A stretch of DNA of 64,000 nucleotides. It comes from Hufsiella arboris (lineage in GTDB: Bacteria > Bacteroidota > Bacteroidia > Sphingobacteriales > Sphingobacteriaceae). Both the position numbers and the translations under genes were made by a program. Shown here piece after piece: positions 35,977-45,616 of the stretch. The notes below the pieces were generated by a model. That model made no database searches, was not told where the DNA came from, and was given only the letters and a program-made list of their open reading frames with translations. The stretch lies in contig NZ_WVHT01000011.1 in the NCBI RefSeq assembly GCF_009834875.1, positions 1 to 64,000 on the forward strand, given 5' to 3'. Each line of letters begins with the position of its first letter. Within the stretch, counting starts at the first letter, position 1.

Positions 35977-36035
35977 ATTAATGCCTCATTAATTCTTTGT
36001 TAAGCGGAATAATTTATTTGCTGAAGTATTTAACC
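35977..36035 (+). promoter_or_regulatory. Operator-like box upstream of GH3 (third, diverged copy)
   Basis: ATTAATG at 35977 and ATTAAT at 35988 lie one helical turn apart. From 35988, ATTAATTCTTTGTTAAG parallels the first 17 positions of the 54-bp elements at 38359 and 39550, and GTATTTAACC at 36026 parallels their GTATTTAGC/GTAATTAGC with a one-base shift. The ATG of GH3 is at 36064. Confidence 0.5.
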
Positions 36036-36063
36036 AAGCTTTAAACCATCTTCTGCAAAATTT

Positions 36064-38325
36064 ATGATCCTCTTTAAAGGCAGGTACCTGAGCCTCATTA
36101 CTATTTCCTGTGTTTTGCTTTTCGCATTTAAAAATGAAGAGAGAACTTCTCCTTATCCATATAAAAATCCAAAACTTTCAGTCGACGAGCGGGTGAAGGA
36201 TTTACTCTCCAGAATGACATTAAAGGAGAAAATCCTGCAGCTCGATATGTTCTGGGGAAAAGAGGTCGCTGATTCTACGGGACACGAAACGAAGGAATAT
36301 TCAGCAAAAAAAACCGCCGCAATTTTAGGTGATACAGGCATCGGATCGGTTCATGACCTTTATCCTCTAACAGCCGATATCACTAACAAGATTCAGAAAT
36401 ATGCACTGGAAAATACCCGTCTAGGTATTCCCGTCTTATTTATTGAAGAGGGGCTGCATGGATACAGTAGTAAAGGAAGCACGTCATTTCCAATCCCATT
36501 GCAAATGTCTGCCGCGTGGGATACAGCTTTGGTTTATAAAGCTGGCCGTGTTATCGCTACCGAAACGCGTGCTCATGGCGTGAACATGATATTAGGTCCG
36601 GTGCTTTGTTTACCGCACGATCCGCGATGGGGCCGGGTGGAAGAAACTTTTGGGGAAGATCCTTACCTCGATGCTTTGAACGGCGTGGCGATGGTTAAGG
36701 GTTTGCAGGGAAAACGGCTGAGCGACAACGACGCCGTGGTTGCAGAACCTAAGCATTTTTCTGTGCATGGTATTCCCGAGGCCGGAAGTAATACTGCCCC
36801 GGTAAATATCGGCGAACGGGAGGAACGTTCTACTTATCTCTACGTGTTTGAAAGAGCTGTGAAGGAAGGCGGGGCCAAAGGGATCATGGCAGCTTACAGC
36901 GAAATTGATGGCATCCCCTGTGTGGATAACAAATGGTTGCTGACCGATGTGTTACGCAAAGAATGGGGTTTTGATGGGTTTGTATTGTCTGATTTAGGAG
37001 CAATAAAAATGTCGCTGGAAAGCCACGCTATAGCCAGCAGCGTGAGCGACGCTCTTGCTCAAACTTTTAATGCCGGACTGAATATGCAGTTTTATGATTT
37101 CGATCATAAGTTATTCATGACATCGGTCGAGCAGGCAATAAAAGACAAAAAACTGTCGGAAGCCCAGCTCAATAAAACAGTTGGCGAAGTGCTTCGGGTC
37201 AAATTTTTACTGGGCCTTTTTGATAATCCCTATATACTGAATGACCGGGTTTCAAAAGTGTTTCACTCGTCTGAAAGCCAGGATCTGGCCCTAAAAATTG
37301 CTCAGGAGAGTATTTGTCTGCTCAAAAACGACGATGTGTTGCCGCTTAAGGCCAATCAATCGATCGCCGTTTTGGGACCTTTGGCTAAAAGTACCTACCT
37401 GGGGGGCTATTCAAATACGGAAGATAAAGCCATATCAGTACTTGAGGGTTTGCAGCAACGTGCAGGCAGTTCTGCAAAGATCAGTTTTGAACCCGGCTAT
37501 TCGATGGAGAAAGATCAGGGTGATTTACTGCAAAAAGCAGTCAACCTGGCGAAGGCATCAGATGTCGCCATCGTTGTTTTAGGCGAAGATCTTTCAATAG
37601 TTGGTGAAGGGAAAGATCGTGCTCACCTGGATCTCGACGAAAATCAGATGGAACTTGTTCGCGCGGTAAAAGCGACAGCAAAACCGGTTGTTGTGGTGCT
37701 TGAAAACGGCCGGCCATTGACAATCAACTGGATTGCGAAAAATATTCCCGCTATTGTTGAAAGCTGGTTTGGTGGCGAGAAAAACGGGCTGGCAATTGCC
37801 GACGTGCTATTGGGAAATGTTAATCCTTCAGGCAAACTTCCAATGACCTTCCCGCGATCCCTTGGCCAGGTCCCATTTTACTACAATCATAAACCAACTT
37901 CCTATCACCGTTATGTTGATGAGCAAAGTACGCCGTTATATGCGTTCGGGCATGGTCTGAGCTATACGAAGTTTGAATATAGCGACTTGTCATTCGATAA
38001 ACCAAAGATTGCAGCAGATGAAACTATCGAAGTGAGTTTGAATGTTAAAAATACTGGTCCCGTCGCCGGTGCCGAGGTAGTGCAGGTTTACGTCAGAGAC
38101 GTGGTTTCCAGTGTCACAACACCCGTGATGGCATTGAAAGGGTTTCATAAGGTTATGCTCAAGCCGGGCGAAACGTCAGTAATCAGATTTAAGCTGGGGC
38201 CTGAGCATTTATCGTTATGGAATAAATCAATGAAACGGGTAGTCGAGCCGGGAGAATTTAAGATAATGGTTGGAAGCGCTTCCGATGATATCCGGCTCAA
38301 TGGAAGTTTCCAGGTAATAAAATAA
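36064..38325 (+). CDS. GH3 glycoside hydrolase (beta-glucosidase/xylosidase type)
   Basis: A 753-aa secreted enzyme with a short N-terminal signal segment. The GH3 N-domain contains LFIEEGLHGY, GPVLCLPHDPRWGRVEETFGED-like features and KHFSVHG; the nucleophile is D310 in GFDGFVLSDLGAI. The GH3 C-domain (KIAQESICLLKNDDVLPLK, AIVVLGEDLSIVGEGKDR) and a C-terminal fibronectin-III-like domain (VSLNVKNTGPVAGAEVVQVY) complete the usual three-domain layout. It hydrolyses terminal beta-linked glucose or xylose, possibly in the periplasm. It is the first gene of the apparent ATTAATG-box regulon. Confidence 0.95.
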   Translation: MILFKGRYLSLITISCVLLFAFKNEERTSPYPYKNPKLSVDERVKDLLSRMTLKEKILQLDMFWGKEVADSTGHETKEYSAKKTAAILGDTGIGSVHDLYPLTADITNKIQKYALENTRLGIPVLFIEEGLHGYSSKGSTSFPIPLQMSAAWDTALVYKAGRVIATETRAHGVNMILGPVLCLPHDPRWGRVEETFGEDPYLDALNGVAMVKGLQGKRLSDNDAVVAEPKHFSVHGIPEAGSNTAPVNIGEREERSTYLYVFERAVKEGGAKGIMAAYSEIDGIPCVDNKWLLTDVLRKEWGFDGFVLSDLGAIKMSLESHAIASSVSDALAQTFNAGLNMQFYDFDHKLFMTSVEQAIKDKKLSEAQLNKTVGEVLRVKFLLGLFDNPYILNDRVSKVFHSSESQDLALKIAQESICLLKNDDVLPLKANQSIAVLGPLAKSTYLGGYSNTEDKAISVLEGLQQRAGSSAKISFEPGYSMEKDQGDLLQKAVNLAKASDVAIVVLGEDLSIVGEGKDRAHLDLDENQMELVRAVKATAKPVVVVLENGRPLTINWIAKNIPAIVESWFGGEKNGLAIADVLLGNVNPSGKLPMTFPRSLGQVPFYYNHKPTSYHRYVDEQSTPLYAFGHGLSYTKFEYSDLSFDKPKIAADETIEVSLNVKNTGPVAGAEVVQVYVRDVVSSVTTPVMALKGFHKVMLKPGETSVIRFKLGPEHLSLWNKSMKRVVEPGEFKIMVGSASDDIRLNGSFQVIK

Positions 38326-38358
38326 AAGATTTTTTAAAAAAGTGCTTTATGCGCATTA

Positions 38359-38412
38359 ATTAATGTTTTGTTAGGCTCTCATTAATGCTCAGACGGTAAT
38401 TAGCACTAACAA
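38359..38412 (+). promoter_or_regulatory. 54-bp operator/promoter element upstream of GH43
   Basis: Two ATTAATG boxes (38359-38365 and 38381-38387) lie exactly 22 bp apart, two helical turns. The second continues as CTCAG and then GTAATTAGCA, a likely -7 variant. The whole 54 bp aligns without gaps to 39550-39603 with 44 identical bases, while flanking sequence does not align. It lies 28 bp before the ATG at 38440. Confidence 0.65.
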
Positions 38413-38439
38413 AACCAATCAGAAACCAAGTTCAGAAAC

Positions 38440-39387
38440 ATGAAATTTTTTAAACGCATCACTTTTAGTTGTGCCGCTTTAATGGCTGCTTTGCTGATAA
38501 CCGGGAATTCGTATTCTCAAAAAAATCCTTTTATAACATCAATGTATACAGCCGATCCTTCGGCGCATGTTTGGGCCGACGGCCGCTTATATGTCTATGC
38601 ATCGCATGATGTTGCTCCGCCTCGTGGCTGCGACCTGATGGATCGTTACCATGTTTTTTCTACCGACGACATGATTCACTGGAAAGATCACGGTGAAATA
38701 CTCAATTCAGGCCAGGTTCCCTGGGGCAGAAAAGAAGGTGGCTTTATGTGGGCGCCGGATTGCGCTTACAAAAACGGTACTTACTATTACTATTTTCCAC
38801 ATCCAAGCGATACCAAATGGAACGATACCTGGAAAATCGGAGTAGCTACCAGCAAAAAACCGGCTAGTGATTTTAAAGTACAGGGCTACATAAAAGGACT
38901 CGAATCAATGATCGATCCTACAGTTTTTATTGACGATGACGGCCAGGCATATTTCTACTATGGTGGCGGCGGAACCTGCAAAGGCGGTAAGCTGAAAGAT
39001 AATATGACCGAGATCGATGGCGATATGAAAAAAATGGAAGGGTTGGAAGATTTCCACGAAGCAACCTGGGTACATAAAAGAAAGGGAATTTACTATCTGT
39101 CATATTCAGATAATCACGATGAGGGCGACAAACATAACCGCATGCGCTATGCTACGAGCAATAATCCGTTAGGCCCCTGGAAATACCAGGGAATTTACAT
39201 GGATCCTACCGACAGCTATACCAATCATGGATCGATCGTGGAATATAAAGGGCAGTGGTATTCCTTTTATCATAATAGTTCCTTGTCGGGAAACGACTGG
39301 CTGCGCTCGATCTGCGTGGATAAATTATACTTCAACGAAGACGGAACGATACAAAAAGTAGTACAAACAAACGGCCTGAGTAAATGA
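38440..39387 (+). CDS. GH43-family glycosidase
   Basis: A 315-aa secreted enzyme (signal peptide ending in NSYSQ). It is a five-bladed GH43 propeller with all three catalytic carboxylates: general base D39 in YTADPSAHVWADG, pKa modulator D159 in SMIDPTVFIDDDG and acid E207 in FHEATWVHKRKG. There is no accessory CBM. Typical activities are alpha-L-arabinofuranosidase, beta-xylosidase or exo-beta-galactosidase; the subfamily cannot be set by eye. It has its own operator element and is followed by a hairpin before the SusC operon. Confidence 0.93.
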   Translation: MKFFKRITFSCAALMAALLITGNSYSQKNPFITSMYTADPSAHVWADGRLYVYASHDVAPPRGCDLMDRYHVFSTDDMIHWKDHGEILNSGQVPWGRKEGGFMWAPDCAYKNGTYYYYFPHPSDTKWNDTWKIGVATSKKPASDFKVQGYIKGLESMIDPTVFIDDDGQAYFYYGGGGTCKGGKLKDNMTEIDGDMKKMEGLEDFHEATWVHKRKGIYYLSYSDNHDEGDKHNRMRYATSNNPLGPWKYQGIYMDPTDSYTNHGSIVEYKGQWYSFYHNSSLSGNDWLRSICVDKLYFNEDGTIQKVVQTNGLSK

Positions 39388-39463
39388 GCCGCATCCCTTG
39401 TGGAAGCGGCGGCGAAAGAGAACCCCAGTGGTTGATTTTTAATAATTGGTTTGAAGCTTAAAC

Positions 39464-39489
39464 GGGCGAAGAAAGCAAGTTCTTCGCCC
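39464..39489 (+). terminator. Hairpin between GH43 and SusC
   Basis: GGGCGAAGAA and TTCTTCGCCC form a perfect 10-bp stem with a 6-nt loop. No T tract follows, so it may serve as a weak terminator or as a 3'-end stabiliser of the GH43 mRNA. Confidence 0.5.
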
Positions 39490-39549
39490 CGATAGGCGAA
39501 ACCATAAAAGATCAAAAAAATTAGATAAAAAAACGTGTTTAAAGGTCTT

Positions 39550-39603
39550 TATTAATGCTTTTTTAGGATTTCATTAATGCTCAGCACGTATTTAGCAGTA
39601 CCA
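39550..39603 (+). promoter_or_regulatory. 54-bp operator/promoter element upstream of the PUL operon
   Basis: ATTAATG at 39550-39556 and at 39572-39578 repeat the 22-bp spacing found at 38359. CTCAGCACGTATTTAGCA follows, with GTATTTAGC as the likely -7 variant. The stretch from 39604 to the ATG at 39739 would form an untranslated leader of roughly 130 nt with no recognised riboswitch; the rest of the GH43-SusC gap holds only the hairpin at 39464. Confidence 0.65.
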
Positions 39604-39738
39604 ATTTTAACCAATTAACCCAAATACAAACTCATGAAACCTAATTAATTTCTTTCTTAAAAGAGACGCAGCCTGTCTTTTTTAAAATCTCATTTTAAAG
39701 ATTAAATCTATAAATGACTAACCAAATCAAACTACAAA

Positions 39739-42700
39739 ATGAAGATTAAATTTTTACAAAGAAATGGGAGATACCTGCTTAAGAGAACGCTTTGCAATAG
39801 CTTTTTCCTAAGTTCCCTCTTTATTGTTTCTGCTAACGCTTATGCAGCTTCACCCCGCAATGCTGCAATAGAAAGCACATTCCAGAAACAGCCGATAACG
39901 GTAACCGGTACCGTTGTTGATGACAAGGACGAGGTAATGCCGGGTGTAAGTATCCGTGTTAAAGGTACAAGCACAACTGCCGCAACCGATGCCGCTGGTA
40001 AATTTTCCATCGCGGTGCCGGGTAACGATGCCATACTTCAGGTTTCCTTTATCGGCTTTGCCACACAGGAAATAATTGTCGGCAATAACAAAACTTTTCG
40101 CATTAAACTGGCCAGTGATACCAAGGGCCTGAACGAAGTTGTCGTAGTAGGTTATGGTACACAAAGAAAGTTTACTGTTACCGGTTCTGTCGCGACGCTT
40201 AAAAGCGAGGATATCGTGATAACCAAAAATGAAAACACGGTAAATATGCTTACCGGAAAAATGCCGGGGTTACGCGTAATGCAGCGCACATCAGAGCCGG
40301 GAGGCTACGAGAATGCCTTTGATATCCGTGGCTTCGGAAAACCGCTGATCGTGATTGACAACGTGCCGCGTGATGGCGGTGACTTTTCAAGAATGGACCC
40401 GAACGAAATCGAAAACGTTACAATCCTCAAAGATGCCTCGGCAGCGATTTATGGTGTACGCGCAGCTAATGGCGTTATCCTGATCACGACGAAAAAAGGC
40501 AATAAAACCGGCAAATATGATATAAACTATTCCGTGAATCAGGGATGGCAGCAGTTTTTGGGAATGCCTGATGGCGTGAACGCTGTTGACTATATGCTGC
40601 TGACCAACGAAAAAAACAAACGTTCGTTCGCAAATAACTTCCTGGGTAACTCTGAGCCGACTTTCTCTTATGGAGATATTGAACCATGGCTGAACGGAAC
40701 GTTTCCCTCAGCCGACTGGATTGGTGCGGCGTTTAGAAACACTTCGCCACAGATTCAGCATAATCTCAATGTGAATGGCGGTACCGACAAGGCAAACCTT
40801 TTTTTAAATCTTGGTTATATGAACCAGGATGGTTTGATGAAAAGCGGCGACCTGAATTATAACAGGTGGAATTTCCGGGCTAACGCGTCAGCAACAATTG
40901 TTAAAGGCCTAAAGGCAGACATGTTGCTTTCCGGATTCCAGGATCAAAAGAACCAGCCTTACCAGGATTTATGGACGATTTTTAAATATACATGGAATCA
41001 GATTCCGCGTAACCAGATCTACGCAAACAACAATCCGCTGTATCCTAACGTAATGCCGGATAATGCTAACCCGGTAATGATCACCGACGGAGACTTTGTC
41101 GGTACCAAGCAGTTTAACAACAAAAACTTCCAGGGGCAGGCAAGCCTGGATTATGAAATTCCAGGAACGAAAGGTTTAAAAGCGCGCGCGATGTACAACT
41201 ACGGCTATACTTCCGGCGATAACACCGAACACAGGAAGGATTACGATCTGTACACCTATGATGCCGGAACCGACATTTACATGCCTTCAAATGTAAACGG
41301 TCCGACGCGGATACTTCGCTATTTTGGAAATACCACGTCAAATCTCGCGCAGTTATCATTGAACTATACCCATTCGTTTTGGGGTGCTCATAACGTCTCC
41401 GGCTTATTGCTTTACGAATACAGCCATTCTAAAGGTGATAACTTCTTTGCGCAACGGAACATCAATTTGCCGATCGATTATTTGTTTGGTGGAGAGGATG
41501 CCAACCAGTTGGGCAGCATGAATACAGGCGGCTTATTTGAAGTGGCGACGGAAGCTGTTTTGGGACGCTTTAACTACGATTACAAGGGGAAATATTTATT
41601 TGAATTCCTTTTCAGGGAAGACGGATCAAATAAATTTAAACCCGGGCCGAGCCAATGGGGCTTTTTCCCGGCTGTTTCTGCAGGATGGCGAATTAGTGAG
41701 GAGAAGTTCATGCACAACCTGACAACAAGCGGTACCATTACAAATTTGAAACTGCGCCTATCTTATGGTAAAACCGGTGATGATAGCGCCACAGCATTTC
41801 AATATATTTCCGGATTCAAGTATCCAACCATTAATCCGAATGATAACTCCATCTACGGCTATATTTTTGGCGGCAATTTTACCAACGGCGCGGCCTCGAG
41901 CGGGGTGGTAAACCCGGATCTTACCTGGTTTACAGCTACCACGAAAAATATCGGACTAGATTTCGGGCTGTTCAAAGGCAAGCTCGACGGGTCGATCGAT
42001 GTATTCAGAAGAGACCGCGACGGCCTTTTGGCGAGAAGAGATGTTGCCGTTCCCGGAACTGTCGGCGCAGATCTTCCGCAGGAAAACCTGAACAGCGACC
42101 GGACACAAGGTATCGATCTGATACTGACACACCGCAATAAACTCGGAAAGTTCGGTTACAGCGTTAGCGGCAACATTGGTACCACTCGCTCTGAAAACCG
42201 CGATGTTATTCAAACCATGGCCGGCAATCAATATGATAACTGGAGAAATTCACAGCAAAATCGCTATACCAGTATTTGGTGGGGCAAAGTTTATGAGGGG
42301 CAGTTTACAAACTACGACCAGATCTATAAATATCCTGTAAATACCGGCGGCGGCAATAACAATACAATTCCAGGCGATTATTATTACCAGGACTGGAATG
42401 AAGATGGCGTTATTGACGGCAAGGATGATCAGCCGATCGCTACAAAGGATATTCCGCTGGTAAACTTCGGCTTAAACCTCGGACTAAACTTTAAAGGCTT
42501 CGACCTGAACGTACTTTTCCAGGGAGCAACAGGTTTCTATGTTCAGTATGCTGAGCAATATGCGGAACCCCTGATGTATAACCGCAGCTCGTTAACCCGC
42601 TTTTTGGATAGCTGGCATACCGTCAATCCGAATGATAATGTTTTCGACCCAAATACGCAGTGGGTTCCGGGCTATTATCCGGCAATGGGTTCACAGTACG

Positions 42701-42975
42701 CACAAGGCACGAAAGCTGTTCAGGATGCTACTTATCTCCGCATCAAAACGCTTGAGTTGGGTTATTCGCTTCCGCAAACTTTACTGAAGCATGTTGGAGT
42801 GAAAAGGTTGCGGGTTTACGTCAACAGCTATAATCTGGCTACGTTTACGGGACTTAAGAATTACGATCCTGAACACCCTGGCGATGTTCCCGACACCGGC
42901 TTCGACCAGTCGTTAGGGGGTTATAAATACCCGCTCAACAGAACCTTTAACCTGGGCGCCAATATTTCCTTTTAA
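39739..42975 (+). CDS. SusC/RagA-family TonB-linked outer-membrane transporter (PUL)
   Basis: A 1078-aa transporter: signal peptide (ending in SANAYA), carboxypeptidase-regulatory-like domain at about 50-125 (VTGTVVDDKDEVMPGVSIRV), LNEVVVVGYGTQ just before the plug, plug motifs (MLTGKMPGLRVMQR, VTILKDASAAIYGVRAANG) and a long barrel ending in FNLGANISF. It imports oligosaccharides released at the surface, working with the SusD lipoprotein encoded 4 bp downstream. It is the first gene of the main PUL operon and lies behind a 54-bp operator element. Confidence 0.96.
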   Translation: MKIKFLQRNGRYLLKRTLCNSFFLSSLFIVSANAYAASPRNAAIESTFQKQPITVTGTVVDDKDEVMPGVSIRVKGTSTTAATDAAGKFSIAVPGNDAILQVSFIGFATQEIIVGNNKTFRIKLASDTKGLNEVVVVGYGTQRKFTVTGSVATLKSEDIVITKNENTVNMLTGKMPGLRVMQRTSEPGGYENAFDIRGFGKPLIVIDNVPRDGGDFSRMDPNEIENVTILKDASAAIYGVRAANGVILITTKKGNKTGKYDINYSVNQGWQQFLGMPDGVNAVDYMLLTNEKNKRSFANNFLGNSEPTFSYGDIEPWLNGTFPSADWIGAAFRNTSPQIQHNLNVNGGTDKANLFLNLGYMNQDGLMKSGDLNYNRWNFRANASATIVKGLKADMLLSGFQDQKNQPYQDLWTIFKYTWNQIPRNQIYANNNPLYPNVMPDNANPVMITDGDFVGTKQFNNKNFQGQASLDYEIPGTKGLKARAMYNYGYTSGDNTEHRKDYDLYTYDAGTDIYMPSNVNGPTRILRYFGNTTSNLAQLSLNYTHSFWGAHNVSGLLLYEYSHSKGDNFFAQRNINLPIDYLFGGEDANQLGSMNTGGLFEVATEAVLGRFNYDYKGKYLFEFLFREDGSNKFKPGPSQWGFFPAVSAGWRISEEKFMHNLTTSGTITNLKLRLSYGKTGDDSATAFQYISGFKYPTINPNDNSIYGYIFGGNFTNGAASSGVVNPDLTWFTATTKNIGLDFGLFKGKLDGSIDVFRRDRDGLLARRDVAVPGTVGADLPQENLNSDRTQGIDLILTHRNKLGKFGYSVSGNIGTTRSENRDVIQTMAGNQYDNWRNSQQNRYTSIWWGKVYEGQFTNYDQIYKYPVNTGGGNNNTIPGDYYYQDWNEDGVIDGKDDQPIATKDIPLVNFGLNLGLNFKGFDLNVLFQGATGFYVQYAEQYAEPLMYNRSSLTRFLDSWHTVNPNDNVFDPNTQWVPGYYPAMGSQYAQGTKAVQDATYLRIKTLELGYSLPQTLLKHVGVKRLRVYVNSYNLATFTGLKNYDPEHPGDVPDTGFDQSLGGYKYPLNRTFNLGANISF

Positions 42976-42979
42976 ACTA

Positions 42980-44827
42980 TTGAAGATGAAAAGTATCAGA
43001 AAACTGATTATAGCAATTGGCGTGGGAGTGAGCTTGTTAACTTCCTGCCAGAAACTCGATATAAAGCCAACTAATATACTTACCGATGATGTAATATTTG
43101 GCGGAGAAGGAGGCGTGAACTCTTATCTGGCGGATGTTTACCGGAAATTGCCGATAGAAGATTTCACTTACCGGCCAACCGGGCGGGATGGCAGATGGGG
43201 CTTTAACCTTCACCACGAGTGGGAGCATTTCTGGAATGCAGGTTCAGCAACCGGCGAAATGGTAGGCCCTTACGGAGGTATGGATATTGGCGGCGGCTGT
43301 GCATACTGGCCGTACAGCGACATCCGCGCGGTAAATTATTTAATTGAAACCCTGCCTAAATATTCGGCAAATTTCACTGGAAACCGCGTCAATGAAATTC
43401 TGGGCGAAGCCTATTTTCTTCGTGCTTATTACTATTTCGCTTTAGCGAAGCGCTATGGCGGCGTTCCGATCATTACCTCGGTTCAAAATTACCCGGAGCA
43501 AAGTATAGAAGAACTGCAGGTTCATCGCAGCAAAGAGGATGAGGTTTGGGAGTTTATCGGCAAAGATCTGGATCAGGCCTATTCCATGATGCCCGAAACA
43601 AGTCTGAGGGCGCGGGCTAATAAATACGTCGCTGCAGCCCTTAAGTCGAGAGCCATGTTATACGCCGGATCTATTGCAAAATACGGATCGGTAAACTTTG
43701 TCGATGGCGACGCGAAGGCACAGGGATATGTGGGCATTCCGGCAGATAAGGCCGCCGCTTATTTCCAGCAGGCATGGGATGCCGCGAAACTGCTCGATGG
43801 CCATTATTCCCTGTACCAGAAAAATCCGGACAAGGAACTGAACTACGCTGATTTGTTCCTGGATCACGACAGCCCGGAAAATATCCTGGTAAGGGATTAT
43901 TCGATAACAAGCAACACGGCGCATAGCTGGGATGCGACGTTTTCTCCAAGGTTTATGACTGCCGATGCGTTGTCAAGGGCATATCCGACACTGGAGTTTG
44001 TTCAGCGTTTTGTACAGCTCCCGGTAACTAATGCCGATGGAACACCGCGGCGGTTTGATAATCTGGCCGATCTGAAACAAGGACTTGAGCCTCGACTATT
44101 GGCAACTGTTTATTTCCCCGGCGCGACACTGCGGGGCCGGCAGTTTGATATGCAGCGCGGCATTTACCCAACCTTTTCAGGAACAGCCGCTGCTGAAGTT
44201 GCCAAGCAACCGGATCAGCGTAATCGCATCGTAGCGTCCGATCCCAATACCTTATACCAGGGATTGCCTGTGATCGGGCAAACGGGTATTCGTCCTCCAG
44301 GAAGTTCTGACGAAGTGTCGCGTACAGGATTTTACGTAAGGAAATATATTGATTATAAAAAACCTCAGAATGAGTGCGGCTTATTTCAAAGTACACAAAG
44401 CTGGATCGAGTTCCGTTACGCTGAAATTTTGCTTAACAGGGCTGAAGCAGCTACAGAGCTTGGGAAAGCCGATGATGCGCTGTTTTGCCTTAACCAACTA
44501 CGAAGTAGAGCTGGTGCTACAGTGATGAGTATGGCAGATGTTACGATTGATAATGTACGTAATGAACGCTGTAAAGAGCTTGCTTTCGAGAATCATTACT
44601 GGTGGGATATCCGCAGATGGCGTATAGCCGATCAGCTGCTTGATAATGCGCGGTTCAGGGGCCTGATGCCTTACTATGTGCTCAACGAAAAGAAGTACAT
44701 CTTTCTTAACGAGCCGGAGGTTTTCGAACGGAATTATTTCTTCGACAAGAAGTTTTATTACGAACCGATTCCAGGCGGCGAATTGGGTAAAAATCCCAAT
44801 CTGTACCCGAACAACCCAAATTACTAA
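42980..44827 (+). CDS. SusD/RagB-family glycan-binding lipoprotein (PUL)
   Basis: A 615-aa surface lipoprotein, lipobox LLTSCQKLDIKPTN. Features of the RagB/SusD family include FLRAYYYFALAKRYGGVPII, RSKEDEVWEFIGKDLDQA, and the C-terminal FRYAEILLNRAEAATELGK and FENHYWWDIRRWRIADQ. It caps the adjacent SusC barrel and captures glycan chains. Only 4 bp separate the two genes. The C-terminus ends in NPNLYPNNPNY, typical of full-length family members. Confidence 0.96.
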   Translation: MKMKSIRKLIIAIGVGVSLLTSCQKLDIKPTNILTDDVIFGGEGGVNSYLADVYRKLPIEDFTYRPTGRDGRWGFNLHHEWEHFWNAGSATGEMVGPYGGMDIGGGCAYWPYSDIRAVNYLIETLPKYSANFTGNRVNEILGEAYFLRAYYYFALAKRYGGVPIITSVQNYPEQSIEELQVHRSKEDEVWEFIGKDLDQAYSMMPETSLRARANKYVAAALKSRAMLYAGSIAKYGSVNFVDGDAKAQGYVGIPADKAAAYFQQAWDAAKLLDGHYSLYQKNPDKELNYADLFLDHDSPENILVRDYSITSNTAHSWDATFSPRFMTADALSRAYPTLEFVQRFVQLPVTNADGTPRRFDNLADLKQGLEPRLLATVYFPGATLRGRQFDMQRGIYPTFSGTAAAEVAKQPDQRNRIVASDPNTLYQGLPVIGQTGIRPPGSSDEVSRTGFYVRKYIDYKKPQNECGLFQSTQSWIEFRYAEILLNRAEAATELGKADDALFCLNQLRSRAGATVMSMADVTIDNVRNERCKELAFENHYWWDIRRWRIADQLLDNARFRGLMPYYVLNEKKYIFLNEPEVFERNYFFDKKFYYEPIPGGELGKNPNLYPNNPNY

Positions 44828-44837
44828 GCAGTAAAAA

Positions 44838-45560
44838 TTGAATGAAATGAAAAGATTAGTTAGCAAAATCCTGTTAGGAATAACATTACTGGCGGGATCA
44901 GCTTGTACCAAAATAGATAATTACGACGGCCCAAACGCTTCATTTGAAGGAAAATTGGTCGACGCCACAACGGGGGGTAATTTTCAAACATCGACCGGAA
45001 GTGTGCGCGTAAGGCTTGAGCAGATCAGTTGGAGCGATACGCCGTCGCCGCAGGATATTCCGAGCAAGTTTGACGGGACCTTTAAAGACAGTAAGTTATT
45101 TAAAGGGAAATACCGGATCACACCAATCGGTGGTGCTTTCTGGCCGATTTACGAACCGGTCGAAATGGACATCAACGGAAAAAGCTCGCACGATTTCGAG
45201 TTGACGCCCTACGTCGTTATAAAAAATCTTACTTCGACACTGAACGGCAACGAGCTCACACTCAATTTTAATATCGATGCGCCGGTTACAGCCGGGATGC
45301 CGGGAGTGATTGATGTACAGCCCTACGTTAACACGACTGAACTGGTTGGCGCCGGAGCTTCTATTTATGATTATTCGGATTTGATGAAGGTTACTCTGAA
45401 TAAAGATTGGGCTGCTCTGACTGATGCTGATAAGAACATGACGCTGAAAATACCCGGACTGTTGCCCGGCAGGACGTTTTATGTACGCGTTGGCGTTCGA
45501 TTAAACGACAGTTTCAAAAGCTCAAATTTTTCAGAAATCATCGAAGTAAAGGTTCCCTGA
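44838..45560 (+). CDS. DUF3823 domain-containing lipoprotein
   Basis: A 240-aa lipoprotein (lipobox LLAGSACTKID). The opening YDGPNASFEGKLVDATTG is the hallmark of DUF3823, with the N-terminal beta-sandwich (FKDSKLFKGKYRITP, GAFWPIYEPVEMDI) and a C-terminal Ig-like domain from about 125. Such proteins regularly follow susD genes and are thought to be surface glycan-binding accessory proteins. It starts 10 bp after SusD and is part of the same operon. Confidence 0.88.
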   Translation: MNEMKRLVSKILLGITLLAGSACTKIDNYDGPNASFEGKLVDATTGGNFQTSTGSVRVRLEQISWSDTPSPQDIPSKFDGTFKDSKLFKGKYRITPIGGAFWPIYEPVEMDINGKSSHDFELTPYVVIKNLTSTLNGNELTLNFNIDAPVTAGMPGVIDVQPYVNTTELVGAGASIYDYSDLMKVTLNKDWAALTDADKNMTLKIPGLLPGRTFYVRVGVRLNDSFKSSNFSEIIEVKVP

Positions 45561-45616
45561 CACAGGACTTAGCCGGGTGTTCTTGCATCCGGCTGAACCT
45601 TTTAAGCAGAATAATT

